Shown: one piece after another, positions 11,526 through 22,788 of the stretch | Layout: the number at the start of each line of letters is the position of its first letter | Position numbering within the stretch: the stretch's first letter is position 1 | Assembly (NCBI GenBank): GCA_905250125.1 | Contig: CAJNOL010000716.1 | Coordinates: forward strand, 1 to 64,000 | DNA length: 64,000 nt | From: Rotaria sordida | Lineage: Eukaryota > Rotifera > Eurotatoria > Philodinida > Philodinidae | Direction of reading: 5' to 3' | Program-made: the position numbers and the translations under genes | Notes under the pieces: generated by a model | Told to the model about the DNA's origin: nothing | Databases searched by the model: none | The model's input: only the letters and a program-made list of their open reading frames with translations

Positions 11526-14500
11526 TATCATCACCACATGAGAGTGTAGGTGTGAGTATTGATGTTTATTTTGTCCGCACATACATTCCCACTGCATTTA
11601 CGATCAAACCCACACTCTTTCGCTGTTTTTAGAGAGTAATTTGTCAGAAAATTCTGAGAATTTTGAACCAATTAGATCTTGACTAGTACATAAAAAAAAA
11701 TATTATAGACTCGAAATTCCAAGAGATACGATGGTCTCAAGGGAGTCAGAATGGTCTTAGTTTTCGCCCTTTTTCTTCGAAAAGGTACGTCTAGCCATGT
11801 TGAAAATTGTCTAAGAATATTTGACATTATTCGAGTGTCAATTTGTTTTGTTTTGGCTTTATATGCCTTGTTGAGAAGAGAAAATGAAAATAAGAATATC
11901 GCTGTGAAAAGTAATAATTTTATGAACCAAAAAAATAAAATAGTATCCTTAATAATATCTCGTACATGTGACAAAAAATATTCATCTTGATCGGAGTTGT
12001 CTTGGCTCGGAAAAAGATGATTCAATCATTTTTCTATGCAAACGTTGATATCGAGAAACCGTAAAATGTGAAACACTGTTTTTTTTTCTCGATATTTTGG
12101 ATATCTCTTTTTACATGTAAAAGCTGTTAACCATTGTTCTTGTACAAGGATTAGCAGAACGCATTATTGATCCTCGCAACATATTTTAGTGATGAAAATA
12201 CTTTTTATGATTGATCATTCGCTAGACGAAAGAGCTCTCAGGCATGTTTTTTTTATTTAGAAGTCTCAAAAATCGTTTTGTTTTTCAGACTTTGAATAGT
12301 AATGAAAACTTTCAGTTTATATGATATTCCTTAGAAGACACAAGAATGTCTTTTTGAAGGCATAAATCGAAAACAGTAAATTTTCGGATTGAATTGAAAT
12401 CTTTAACGAAGAATTTCTGATGAGAACAATTGTTGGAATTTGTGACATTGTTTTCCATGATCTTCAATTAATTGTTCTAAATACTTTATTCTATTTTGCT
12501 GAGGAGGAGAGTCATTGAGATAGTCTCATATCTTTCTGTAAGAAGAGCTTCAAACGACAAAACAATAAGGAATTTTTCTTTCGTTGTCATTCGACGATTG
12601 TCTATTGTGAACTATCAATAGATCCAAGACATATCAGTCATTCAAAACAGTTGTGATGTGCTCTGAACATATTGATCGTGGAAAACGAAAATAATTTGTA
12701 GTTCATTCCATAGATACCGTTGGATAAAAATCTGTACTATGCCTATTTTAATGTCAACTAAACCAACTGACACATTTGGTTTCCTTCGTCAACTCATCTA
12801 TATTGATCAGTCAGAGATAAGAAGAGAGAGTCACTAGTATTTCATTGATTGTAAGAAAGAAAAAAAAAGAGGGTATGCGCGTGAGTGAGAAAGAATGCGA
12901 ATGACAGAGAGAATATGAAAGGAAAAAAGAAAAGAACTGACGCAGAGAATATATGCACGAGAGCAGAGAATGAAAGATAGATATGTGTTCATTAGCAAAA
13001 GTGCATGAAATGAGATTCTTCTACAGGGACTACTAACATTAATCAATGTAGATACGATATGTCTTCCCTATACGCTTAGGGATTCACAACTGTTCTTCGA
13101 TTAGTTGTACGGTCTATGTGTTTTTTTTTCTTCTTTCCACATGTATGACATCGACCAATTAATTGACAAGATAAATTAGAACTATACGTTCAGGAACAAA
13201 TTGATTCGGTCTATATTTCTAGCAACGATTGAATAGATATTTGTCAAATAGTCACACAAATCAGTCCAATATAACTTTCTAACTTTTCCCAGTATCAATC
13301 ATTCTCATGAAAAATATGTCAGTAAGTAGATCTAAAATTTGGAGAAAAATCGGTTATTGTACTAAATATAATCATACGCATGTAGCCTCCTCCTCACAAA
13401 AATTAAACACAAATTAATGATAAAGTTTCTGACATGAATGTATGAGAATGCACACAGCCAAGAATTGAACGAACTGTTGTGTTCTGAAGTTGTTGATAGC
13501 AAATATTGCTCTCCAAGAACTCGAATAGATTTTTGGATCGAAAATAGTGAGCAGTGTCTAATAAATTTCGATCATTATAGGAGAATGAAAAGCAGGTGCT
13601 CAGTCACAAGCCGAAACTATCGTAGCAGGGAGATAAGCACATCAATAGCAGTGCTTCATAACGTTCAAACTTTGTTAGAGTTGCTCCACCCCCTGTAATC
13701 TCTTCACTGACCGTGGGAAGCAGCGCGTAATATCCGTACTATAGGCAAGAATATAATATGATGCGTAATTACATTTTCTGATTGTATCAAAAATTATTAA
13801 AAAAAAAAAAAGATGCGCTTTGAAGATAAAGAAATGTTCTCTTCCAGCTATAGATCTAACAAATCTCTTCTAATTGAATTCAAAAAAGCTATAAATGTGT
13901 TACGAACAAAGAAAGAACGGAAGTAATTAAAAAGACGGTAGTTTTTTCTGTTAAGTGATCAAGATTTAAGGGTATTAGATAAAAAGCTTTTCGATAGATT
14001 TGTACAAACTTGTAGACACATAGTCTCGTGTCTTAGAGCACTGAAAAGATACCTTTTAAACTTGCAACACATCGATTTTTCTCTATTAGAAATATGATAG
14101 CACTCCTTTTTCTCTTCTAGGAATCGATTCAAACTTAACAAATAGATATTCAACGAAGTCTGAAAAAGTCATTTCTCAGCCAATTGAACTGAAAATTCAG
14201 AATAGGCATGAATAACATCAATCAATATTCATACACCGGAAAAATATTAAGCCTTCTTTATGAAGATCTGAAAGAATAAAAGTTTTTCAGACAATATTTT
14301 GCGTTATTCACTGCATTCAGAATTTTTTTTTCTAGTGAGCTGAAGAATGAGATGAATAATTACTGACTTCATTTCTCTCTCGCATAAAAATATACAAATC
14401 CACTCTCTTGCATTAATATGGCTTATAGTTACTATCTGACATTGTTGTCATGCATGCTCTGCAGTAGATTTGCATTTATTTAATCAACGAATGAGAATTC

Positions 14501-14645
14501 ATTTTAGAAAATATAGCCTTACATGACTCTCTTGCCTCAGCAATTATATTAATAAACATTATGGTAAAGAAAAAGAGAAAATGAGAAATGCCACCTGAAT
14601 AAATGCATTCACTACAAGCGGAAATTGCATTTAGACTAAAAAATC
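11526..14645. other. Long non-coding stretch with a purine-rich tract
   Basis: About 3.1 kb without an assignable gene. A purine-rich, GA-dominated tract lies at about 12855-13000. Frames at 11672-12025 (-) and 13438-13698 (+) are open by length only and show no family features. The last 150 bases would contain the promoter of the GPCR gene, but I see no decisive element. Confidence 0.5.
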
Positions 14646-15680
14646 ATGTCATCATCTTCGACAGCATCGGATACGACTGCTTGGCTTAACTATATGAACA
14701 TACAGGTGAATCGCTATTTACCATTACCATTTCTTATACTCGGTACAATCGGTGTAATTTTAAATATTATAATATTTACTCGTCGAAATCTTTCCATCAA
14801 TTCATGCACACATTATCTCATGGGAAATACAGTTGCCAACCTTGTTGTACTCTATTGGGTTGTTCTTACACGAATTTTTTCTGATGGCTATAAAATAGAT
14901 CCGAGTACGACATCGGATGCATTTTGTAAAGCAAGATACTTTTTTACATATGTTTCACGAACACTCTCAACATGGTTTGTGTTATTGGCCTGTATTGATC
15001 GATGGGCATCGAGCATAAAAGTGCAGCGACGCTTTAATAGTGTGTCATTTGCTCGTCTAGTCATTGTAATAACTACCATCATATGCATCGTGTCATTTTC
15101 TAATGTGCTGATTTACTTCGGTGTTCAGAAAACTTCTACTTCAACGACATGCTATGCAATAGCCGGACCCTATCGTATCTTTTCCGATCTTCAATACCTT
15201 GTATTTTATGCATTGGGTCCACCTTTAATGATGTTAGTCTTTGGTTTAGCTACTCTTCGCAATCTTCAACGAACTCGTCGTCAAGTGTTACCGAATGGTG
15301 TACAACAGTCCAAGAGAACTGCAAGACGTGATGGTCAATTGTTGGTAATGCTTCTCATGCAAGTGGCTTTGATCATCGTCTTCACAGTTCCATTTGCTGG
15401 TCAAAAATTGTATGACACATTTACGTTAAATGTGAAAAAATCCTCCCTAAAGAGCGCACAAGATAATTTATGTGGAGCAATTGTACGTATCTTATCTTAT
15501 GGTTCTCATGCATTCGGCTTTTTCGTGTACACTCTTTCGGCGCAAATATTTCGAACAGAATTACTTAAAACAATGAATTATATATATCGACGAATCACGG
15601 GTCGAAATTTTTATGTGGCGACGACAACAACTATGATTATGTCGCAGATGCGTACTATTGAGACGGTAAATAATCGTTAA
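14646..15680 (+). CDS. Rhodopsin-like (class A) seven-transmembrane receptor, intronless
   Basis: A single 344-residue frame from ATG 14646 to TAA. Hydrophobic segments fit seven spans: about 25-45 (LPFLILGTIGVILNIIIF, with the GxxLN-type TM1), 57-78, 98-117, 134-158, 176-203, 230-255 and 276-298. TM3 ends in ACIDRWASS, a DRW variant of the DRY motif. A Cys at about residue 94, before TM3, and Cys near residue 168 in loop 2 could form the usual disulphide. TM2 lacks the standard LAxxD aspartate (it reads NTVANLVVLYW), and TM7 has FFVYTLSAQIF where NPxxY is expected. N-linked sites are few. It is probably a peptide- or chemo-receptor of the expanded orphan GPCR class seen in rotifers; the ligand is unknown. 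AATAAA at about 15741 follows the stop. Confidence 0.82.
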   Translation: MSSSSTASDTTAWLNYMNIQVNRYLPLPFLILGTIGVILNIIIFTRRNLSINSCTHYLMGNTVANLVVLYWVVLTRIFSDGYKIDPSTTSDAFCKARYFFTYVSRTLSTWFVLLACIDRWASSIKVQRRFNSVSFARLVIVITTIICIVSFSNVLIYFGVQKTSTSTTCYAIAGPYRIFSDLQYLVFYALGPPLMMLVFGLATLRNLQRTRRQVLPNGVQQSKRTARRDGQLLVMLLMQVALIIVFTVPFAGQKLYDTFTLNVKKSSLKSAQDNLCGAIVRILSYGSHAFGFFVYTLSAQIFRTELLKTMNYIYRRITGRNFYVATTTTMIMSQMRTIETVNNR

Positions 15681-18265
15681 CTGAACAGACAAGTCGAATC
15701 AACGAACTATCTTTAATTTATCACTTCAATCATCATTCTAAATAAATGACTCTTCTTTCTGATTTCAGATTCATGTGAACAAAGAAAGACGATTATTTTG
15801 AGCTTTTGCATAAGATTAGATTAATCATTTCCACAAGAAACATACCACGCCAATGGATGAAGTGGACCAGATAGTCCTGCGGCCTGATCTGACCGATACT
15901 TTTCGGTGCAAGCTTCCGGCGGGCTAAAAACGACTAATCATCTGGTTCAATCTTTTTAAATATTTTTTGTCTAAATTTCGAAAGGTCTTACCCAAACGTG
16001 ATACTCTTTTTGACGAATTCACTGATGCTGACGTTTATGAGAAATGTCTATTGACTGAAATGTAGTAGGGGAAAATTATTTGACAGATGAAACGAGCGGC
16101 TAATAAAAAGTGATTATCGATGACTAGTATAAACAACGGAATCTGTTACTGTTTTGGAAGAGTATGCAACAAACAATTTCCTGTCTCTCTTCATGAGCTA
16201 CACTGTGAAAAATGAATTTACTCTAGAAAACCATAGTTTCTGAGGGCACAAAGTATTTATTAGTATCTCTTTAAAAAAACAAAAGCGTGTCAATGTAATT
16301 GAATCGAACTAAAAATTTGCAACACCATCACAAGAAAAAGAAATTGCAGTTGATTTCTTAGAGTTGCCTAATACATGAAATATTTCTTGCAGTCAATCGT
16401 TATAACTCTCTGTACTCTCTTGACCTGTCTGCAAACATATTTTTCCTGACCCTACTCCAGGAGAAAGTGATTCACAAAGAACAGTGGTCCATAGCATATC
16501 GAATCACCCCTATGGACCTTTCTCTCCTCGATTAGTTACGTAGGCTGTGGGTGTGACTAAAAGAACAACACCCATACCCACACCCATCCTAGTTAGTAAC
16601 GATCAAAATGAAAAGGGCGCCAGACAAAGTACAGAAAGTGAAGCAGTCGCAAAGATAAATAAATATACATACAGCAAGCAAAACAGAAGATAGGTGACAG
16701 CTAGTATTGTCACAAGGGATATTATAAGACTCAAGTCTTTTAAAGAGGTCAAGAAAACAATTCAGATACTTTTTTCTGAAGATTTTTTTCTCCTTTCAGA
16801 TTGAATAGTAGGAGTGAGGATGAAGGCAAGTGATTCGTAAGTGAGTGTCAGGTGGAAAATGCGATCTAAGGATAATAGTAAAGGCTAAACTCTAGTCTTC
16901 ACTCTCTCTCTCTCTCTGTTCGCGTCAAGAATTCAGTAATTAGTGTCCACCTATCTCCTATATTTACTCTTTTGTCTACATAGGCTTATGCAAAGAGAAG
17001 AGTCTAAAACATATACGATCGTTTCAGTTGAAATTACTCTGTTCGTGTATTCATTGTAAAACTATTATTCAGTATTTTGCCATTGGAGAAGTTATATTTT
17101 TAAATCATGAGGATTTCTTCTAACTGAGGGCGACTGATGACTTTAAGACGAGCATATCGATGAAATATGACATTGTCAGTATGATGCGAGAGTAAAAATA
17201 TTCATATAATCCTACTATCATCCGCACATACGCAGCCACGCTTAACTTGTACGAATTTACGATTTACAAATATATGACATTTCTATAGCATGGTTGTTGT
17301 ATTTGATTATGATCACCAAATTTGAAATAATAATTTTGTTTGCATCACAGCGACGTTGTCTAATGGTCTATTTCATTTATTTTTGGTGTATGCGATCTGT
17401 CAATAGAAGTTCTTATCACATCCTCAAATTAATGGCTGACATAATGAAAAATCTGGAATACCCAATAGGCAAGATTCATCACAGTTATTATGAATCCTGA
17501 TGAAATTCTATTAACTAAATAATCTATTGAAAGTCGTAACATCCATCATGAATAGTATAGAGATGATGAAAACTTGATTGACAGCAGTAGTTGTGAAGTT
17601 GTAGCCTTTTTCCTTATCCTTATTAAATTAGCATCGGTAGGCATATAAACTATTGCAAAAAACGAAATTTCATAGAAAATATCGTAAAAGATATGTGTCT
17701 TGGTTTTTGTTCGCTTACTAGGATTACACACTGTTTTCTTTCTTCCTATTTTATATGAGAGTAAGCATACAAAGAGTAATGCGAACTTCGAGTCAATATT
17801 GTGGTATAGATAAATGTATGCATTATTACTCGTATTCATGTTGGTGCAGAACACTCAAATTAGGTAGCAACTGTTTTCGCCCAAAGACACCTCCATTTTA
17901 TTGATAGTGTTGTTTTAGTGATTAATATTCGATTGGTGAATCACTCCATTTGTTTTACTTATCCTATATCAAGAATATGATATTTTTGTAGGATCAGAGT
18001 AGGTGTATTTTATAACTCAAAGCATATGATTCATAAAGTTTATACGATGCAATATAAGTTGATCGATACAAAATATATAATGATTTGTATTCATGTATAT
18101 ATATTAGTAATCGACTATTGGAGTATTGTAATGGTTTCGTTTGATATGGTTTTCGATCATCCATTGATTAATTGATTGATGTTCTACATCAATCGTGACT
18201 ATTATAATCTAATAAGTGATATTTGTATTTCAGATTGATTTTTGCTGTTATCAGTAATCAATTCA
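15681..18265. other. Non-coding stretch with short repeats
   Basis: No gene recognised. It contains a less AT-rich patch at about 15850-15935, a local hairpin built on GGTCCATAG/CTATGGACC (about 16475-16525), a telomere-like inverted pair at 16544-16588 (listed separately), and a CT-repeat at about 16903-16920. A TTTCAG at about 18227-18232 may be the 3' end of a 5' UTR intron for the next gene. Confidence 0.5.
16544..16588. repeat. Telomere-like TGTGGG inverted pair
   Basis: GCTGTGGGTGTG on the plus strand is followed after about 13 bases by ACACCCATACCCACACCC, the reverse orientation of the same six-base unit. TGTGGG is the telomeric repeat reported for the bdelloid Adineta vaga. The pair could fold into a short hairpin. 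Confidence 0.6.
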
Positions 18266-18862
18266 ATGTCACTTAATTGGGATAAGCAACAAAACCATAA
18301 CAATCATTCTACCTTCGAAAATCTAATTGAATTACATGATGCAATAAAAAATCAGCTAGACGGACGCCGAAATAAAGGAAACAATCGTGATCAACCCAAA
18401 CAAGAACGTCGAAAACATGCTAGTGGTTCTCGTGATGTGAACGATGATCATCGTAAACGTCGAAGCAGTAGCTCTAGTTCAAGTGATAGCGATGATGATC
18501 GTAGAGGTCGAAGCAGTAGCTCTAGCTCAAGTGATAGCGATGATCATTCTGGAAAAGATCAAGGTTGTAAACATCCTCGTGATCGCCATCGCCATGGAAC
18601 TGATTCGAGGGATCATCATCGATCTGGTAGTGGTTCCAGAGATCAACATCATCACAGGAGTGGTTCCAAAGATTGTCATCATCATCGAAATGATTCAAGA
18701 GATCGTCATCGCTCTGGTAGTGGCTCCAAGAATCAGCATCGTCATAGTAGTAGTTCTAGTAGTTCTGACGACAGTCATCAAGACAAAGGACGCGGCAAAG
18801 GTCACGGTAAACATCATAAAAAGAAGCACTCCCATCATCGTCAAAAGAATCATCATTGTTGA
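18266..18862 (+). CDS. Ser/His/Arg/Asp-rich low-complexity protein
   Basis: 198 residues from ATG 18266 (MSLNWDKQQNH) to TGA. The frame is open eight codons further upstream but has no ATG there, and an AG acceptor at 18231-18232 suggests a 5' UTR intron, so 18266 is the preferred start. The first 45 residues look like an ordinary short helix-forming segment (ENLIELHDAIKNQLDGRR). The rest is low complexity: two RSSSSSSSDSDD blocks, then a degenerate tandem of about 10-12 residues of the type SRDxHHRSGSGS, and a basic tail KHHKKKHSHH ending in Cys. RS/DS-type tracts occur in nuclear splicing-associated proteins, and His-rich tracts can bind metal; neither role is shown here. No signal peptide or membrane segment is visible. 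Family unknown. Confidence 0.6.
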   Translation: MSLNWDKQQNHNNHSTFENLIELHDAIKNQLDGRRNKGNNRDQPKQERRKHASGSRDVNDDHRKRRSSSSSSSDSDDDRRGRSSSSSSSDSDDHSGKDQGCKHPRDRHRHGTDSRDHHRSGSGSRDQHHHRSGSKDCHHHRNDSRDRHRSGSGSKNQHRHSSSSSSSDDSHQDKGRGKGHGKHHKKKHSHHRQKNHHC

Positions 18863-21800
18863 AACAGTCATAGTTTACTATGAAATTTTTCTTCTACATG
18901 TACTCGATGATTTACAATAATAATTGACTATTTCGTATTCACATATATAAAATTTTAGAAGATGTAGAAACAAGCTTCTTTATTGAGTGCATCAATGTTT
19001 CGGAATGTGGACTAATTCATATGGCGAGAAAAACAAATCTTGTTCAGCGCAAAAGCTGAGATTGATGTGACAATATATTTATTTGACATATCAAACAAAA
19101 ACCACACTTTTCGACTTGCAGTGAGGATTTGATGAGGAAGTGTGCGTGTGTTGGGTAAAGGCTATATCAAAGAACCGTTGAAGGTTAGAGACAAAACATC
19201 CTCATCCTCAAGAGCACTATCTAACGAAGATGAAAAAGTAACAGAATGATAACTAGTTAGATTGGATCAGTTTTTGGTTTGAAAACAAAAATTAGACCAA
19301 AAAGATGTGTCCTGTGTAAGTTAAATCATCTCAGTTTTACTACAAATATGAACTATTTATCTCAACTCATACTTACTTCCATAAGTTTTTAATATGTTGT
19401 TCAAATTTTGTGCGATACCGCGCATGTTATAATAAGACATCTGGTCGCTATATTCAGTTTATATTGATACAGAGAAAATGTTCCTAATTGTTGACCATCA
19501 ACCGAACTCATACTTCGTACATAACTAAACCTTAAAAAAGCCAGAAGATCCTTGCGAGAGGATTTAATCCTGCACGGTATTCTTCTCGAGTTATGATTAT
19601 TTACTGCAGTTTTGCACGTTGTGAAAATATATAGGGACAAAAAAGAATTACAAAATTTCGATCCGAAATGTCACTTTATGATAGACTTGCGACTATTTGA
19701 TTGTAGCCAAAATTTCAGTTCAAAAGAATGTGTTCTGCTTTAGATTTTATGGTTATCCAAACAGTAATAATGTGTCCTAAACAAGATCAAAACATTGATT
19801 GTAGAGAATTTTTGATACTTTAGAACGAACAGATTGTTCTGAGTTGTCTTTTCAAGAGTATCTATTCACTGCAAAGACTACATACGCAAACAGGTAAGTT
19901 GTTCAACAGTGGTCTAACATATTTCGATTCAGCAAAAAAACCCCTTGTAACTCGTTCATTTGATGTATGAGTAGAGCTAATGTGTTAAAACGAATGTTTT
20001 TGATTTTTTTTATTAATTCATTTTAACACATTGAGTGGACAAATTAGATTGTCAGACCTATTTTAGCACCATGATAAGCCTGTTTTGACAAATTCATATG
20101 TAAAAAAAAAATGAAAAATATGTGTATTCACTCGTTGAACCTCCTTCATGTGATATATTCTAGAGAAAAATGTGTTTTGACGTTAATTTTTAGAATATAC
20201 ATAATATCTTATTTACAATTCGCACTTATATTGTACGTGAAATCATGTTACATGTATTATAGAGAAAAAAAGTTGTCGTCACTCACTGAACGCTATAGTG
20301 ACTATGTTGCTTATTCATTTTCATTCATCTATAATCAGACCGAATTTTGCTAGAAAGCATATTCTTAAGTTATGAAATTTATTTAATTCTCAATTTGTAT
20401 CAATGTCCTATTTTCGTGGATACTGATGTAGTCAAGAAATCATTATAAACTAAATAGTATTTTTTTTTTCGTACTGTTTCAAAGTAGAAGAAAATTTTAA
20501 AAAAACAGAGATATATTTAAAGTAAATGAACATGAAATAGACATAGGTGTAAATATTTCTTCGAATACTCAGAATGCATAAGAAATATTATGGTTTCGTC
20601 AACAAAAGACAACTTAGAAAAAAAAAACATCAGTCTAGTTAACGTGATGTAGTAAAACTACTCATTCTTTCATCGATGATATTTAAACTATTCATCATTA
20701 ATAAATAGAAGTTAATTAAATTGAATTCTAACAGAGTATTGAAAATAGTTCAATGTTAAAAGGAGTTTCAATGCGAATGATGGTAAAGTGCAGTAGATAA
20801 ACAAGTATGTATAGAAATAAATATTTATGAGAAACGAAAATTCATTATAACTAACAAACAAAATGAAACATAATACCAAAGATTAACCTAGAAGATAAGT
20901 TAATGTACAATCAGCAAAGTCATGAAAATGATGATTAATACTGCATCGTATAATGAATACGTAGCCTTAAATCATTGATCAATGCACATAATGACCCTTG
21001 ATCATATATATCACCAGATCTAACTCTTAGAATTCACCAGTAAGTAAACATTTTTTTCTATAGAAATAACACATAAGAAGTATCAAATAGCTCTCTTTCT
21101 ACATCTCGAACACTGAAGATTAATGAAGAAAACAAACTTGATATTCATTCACTGCTGTTTGTTAATATCATAGTATTACTTGAAGAAAAATGTTTCTTCA
21201 TCTCATTCAATAAGACAGTGATATTGCAATAACAAGTATATCAAATTCATTTTTCTAACTTCAAGCATAAAAAAAAAACCAATGAACATGACAAAATTTT
21301 GACATTAATTTTATCTTCAATATAACATTGTAGTGTTATATTACAGAGGTTTAATTCATTTCTTTTTTTTATTAGAAACATCAAAATATCTAGTATAACA
21401 AAAATATATAAAAGAATTTGTTCTGAAATGTTTCACAAAGATCAAAAACAAACTATTAAGAAAATTTTTCATAACTTCGATCATAAATTTTAGCTATTCA
21501 TTACAACGAAAGATTTCCATATGATATTAAAACAATTGATTTAATATACAAGAGATTGAGCAACCAACAATTTACATAAGGATTCAATTTGACGTTTACA
21601 ACACGAAAACGAAGTTTTCTCAAAATATAATAATTTGCAATTTTTCATTGATGCCTTCCACTTCGAAATATCATTACTGTCTTGGAGTCTATCAATTTCA
21701 AGAACATGTGAATCATTCCTATTTACCAATGAATCTATTAGAAGACAACAGATGGCAGATTTAACAACACGAAAAATTATACCTATAACACCATTGATGC

Positions 21801-22788
21801 AGAAACAATAGAAGAGAAATGATCCGAAAGAACAAATATTAATATAGTACTAAACAAAAATCTATAAAGTCAGTTCACTACAACACCGAAGAATTAATAG
21901 ACACAATAAAACGATAGCATTTGTTAATAGATAAAATTTTATTTTTAAAGATTTTCATGCCTTTCGAAATACATTTCAAATTTTCTTTACGTAACAAACA
22001 ACAAAATAACAAAGTCTCTACAATATTTCATTAGAACATTATATCAAAACTAAAATTAATGTATCAAATGTTACTCCGCCCATTAATAATGAATGATCAG
22101 TTGATTAATGATCATTCATTGTATATATATATATTTTTTTTACTTTTAATAGGTATGATTATTTTCTCATTAATTCATCTATCATACCTTTAATATTTGC
22201 ACGCATGTTTATTGTATAGATATCCAATTATAAAAAAATGTACACGCTATTATCAAGTGTGAAAGATGATCTGATAATAAAATATCAAACTCATCTCTTG
22301 TTATTCATAGCTAATAATAGGAAAAAAATATTAAAAAAGAAAGTTTTATGTAGTTTTTCTTGTTCAATATATTCTTTCTTTACATTCTTATTGACATATA
22401 CATGTTAAGTTAAAGAGAGAGAAAAAGAAAAAAGTAGAAGAGATTATCGAATGTTAACATATATCTAATTTCTTCGTTCACCGAGAATGTATGCACGAGA
22501 AATTGAAACGTCAAATATATGAACTTCCTCCTCCTCCTCCTTCTTCTGCTTCTTCGACTCTTCGTTTGTCAAAGAGAGGGTCAGTCACTTTTCTCTTTTT
22601 TCCTTCGTCTCCTATTTCGTTTTGTCGTTTGTTTGTTTGTTTGATGTTTTCAAATAATACTTTTATTGACCTGTCCGTCCGTCGTCATTCGACATGTATA
22701 TGTTTAATGAATATAGAAGATGATTATTGTCCCTATGCATTGTCATTATTGACGAAGGAAAGAAAAAAAGAAAAAAAGACAATTTAAA
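18863..22788. other. Long AT-rich intergenic stretch upstream of Crumbs
   Basis: About 3.9 kb with no recognisable gene. It contains two local palindromes: about 19981-20030 (TGTGTTAAAA arm) and about 22088-22120 (AATGAATGATCA arm), and a pyrimidine-rich CTC/CTT tract at about 22518-22560. The final 300 bases are probably the 5' UTR of Crumbs: a 98-codon frame (22491-22787, starting with ATG and ending one base before the Crumbs ATG) sits there and is treated as an upstream ORF of doubtful reality. Confidence 0.5.

Noticed and set aside
11672..12025. 117-codon minus-strand frame with hydrophobic stretch
   Set aside because: Length is plausible by chance in AT-rich DNA, and composition and lack of similarity do not support a gene.
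18444..18920. 158-codon Ile/Val-rich frame overlapping the Ser/His protein
   Set aside because: It is the +1 shadow of the GAT/CAT-rich coding repeat, and the Ser/His frame has the better start.
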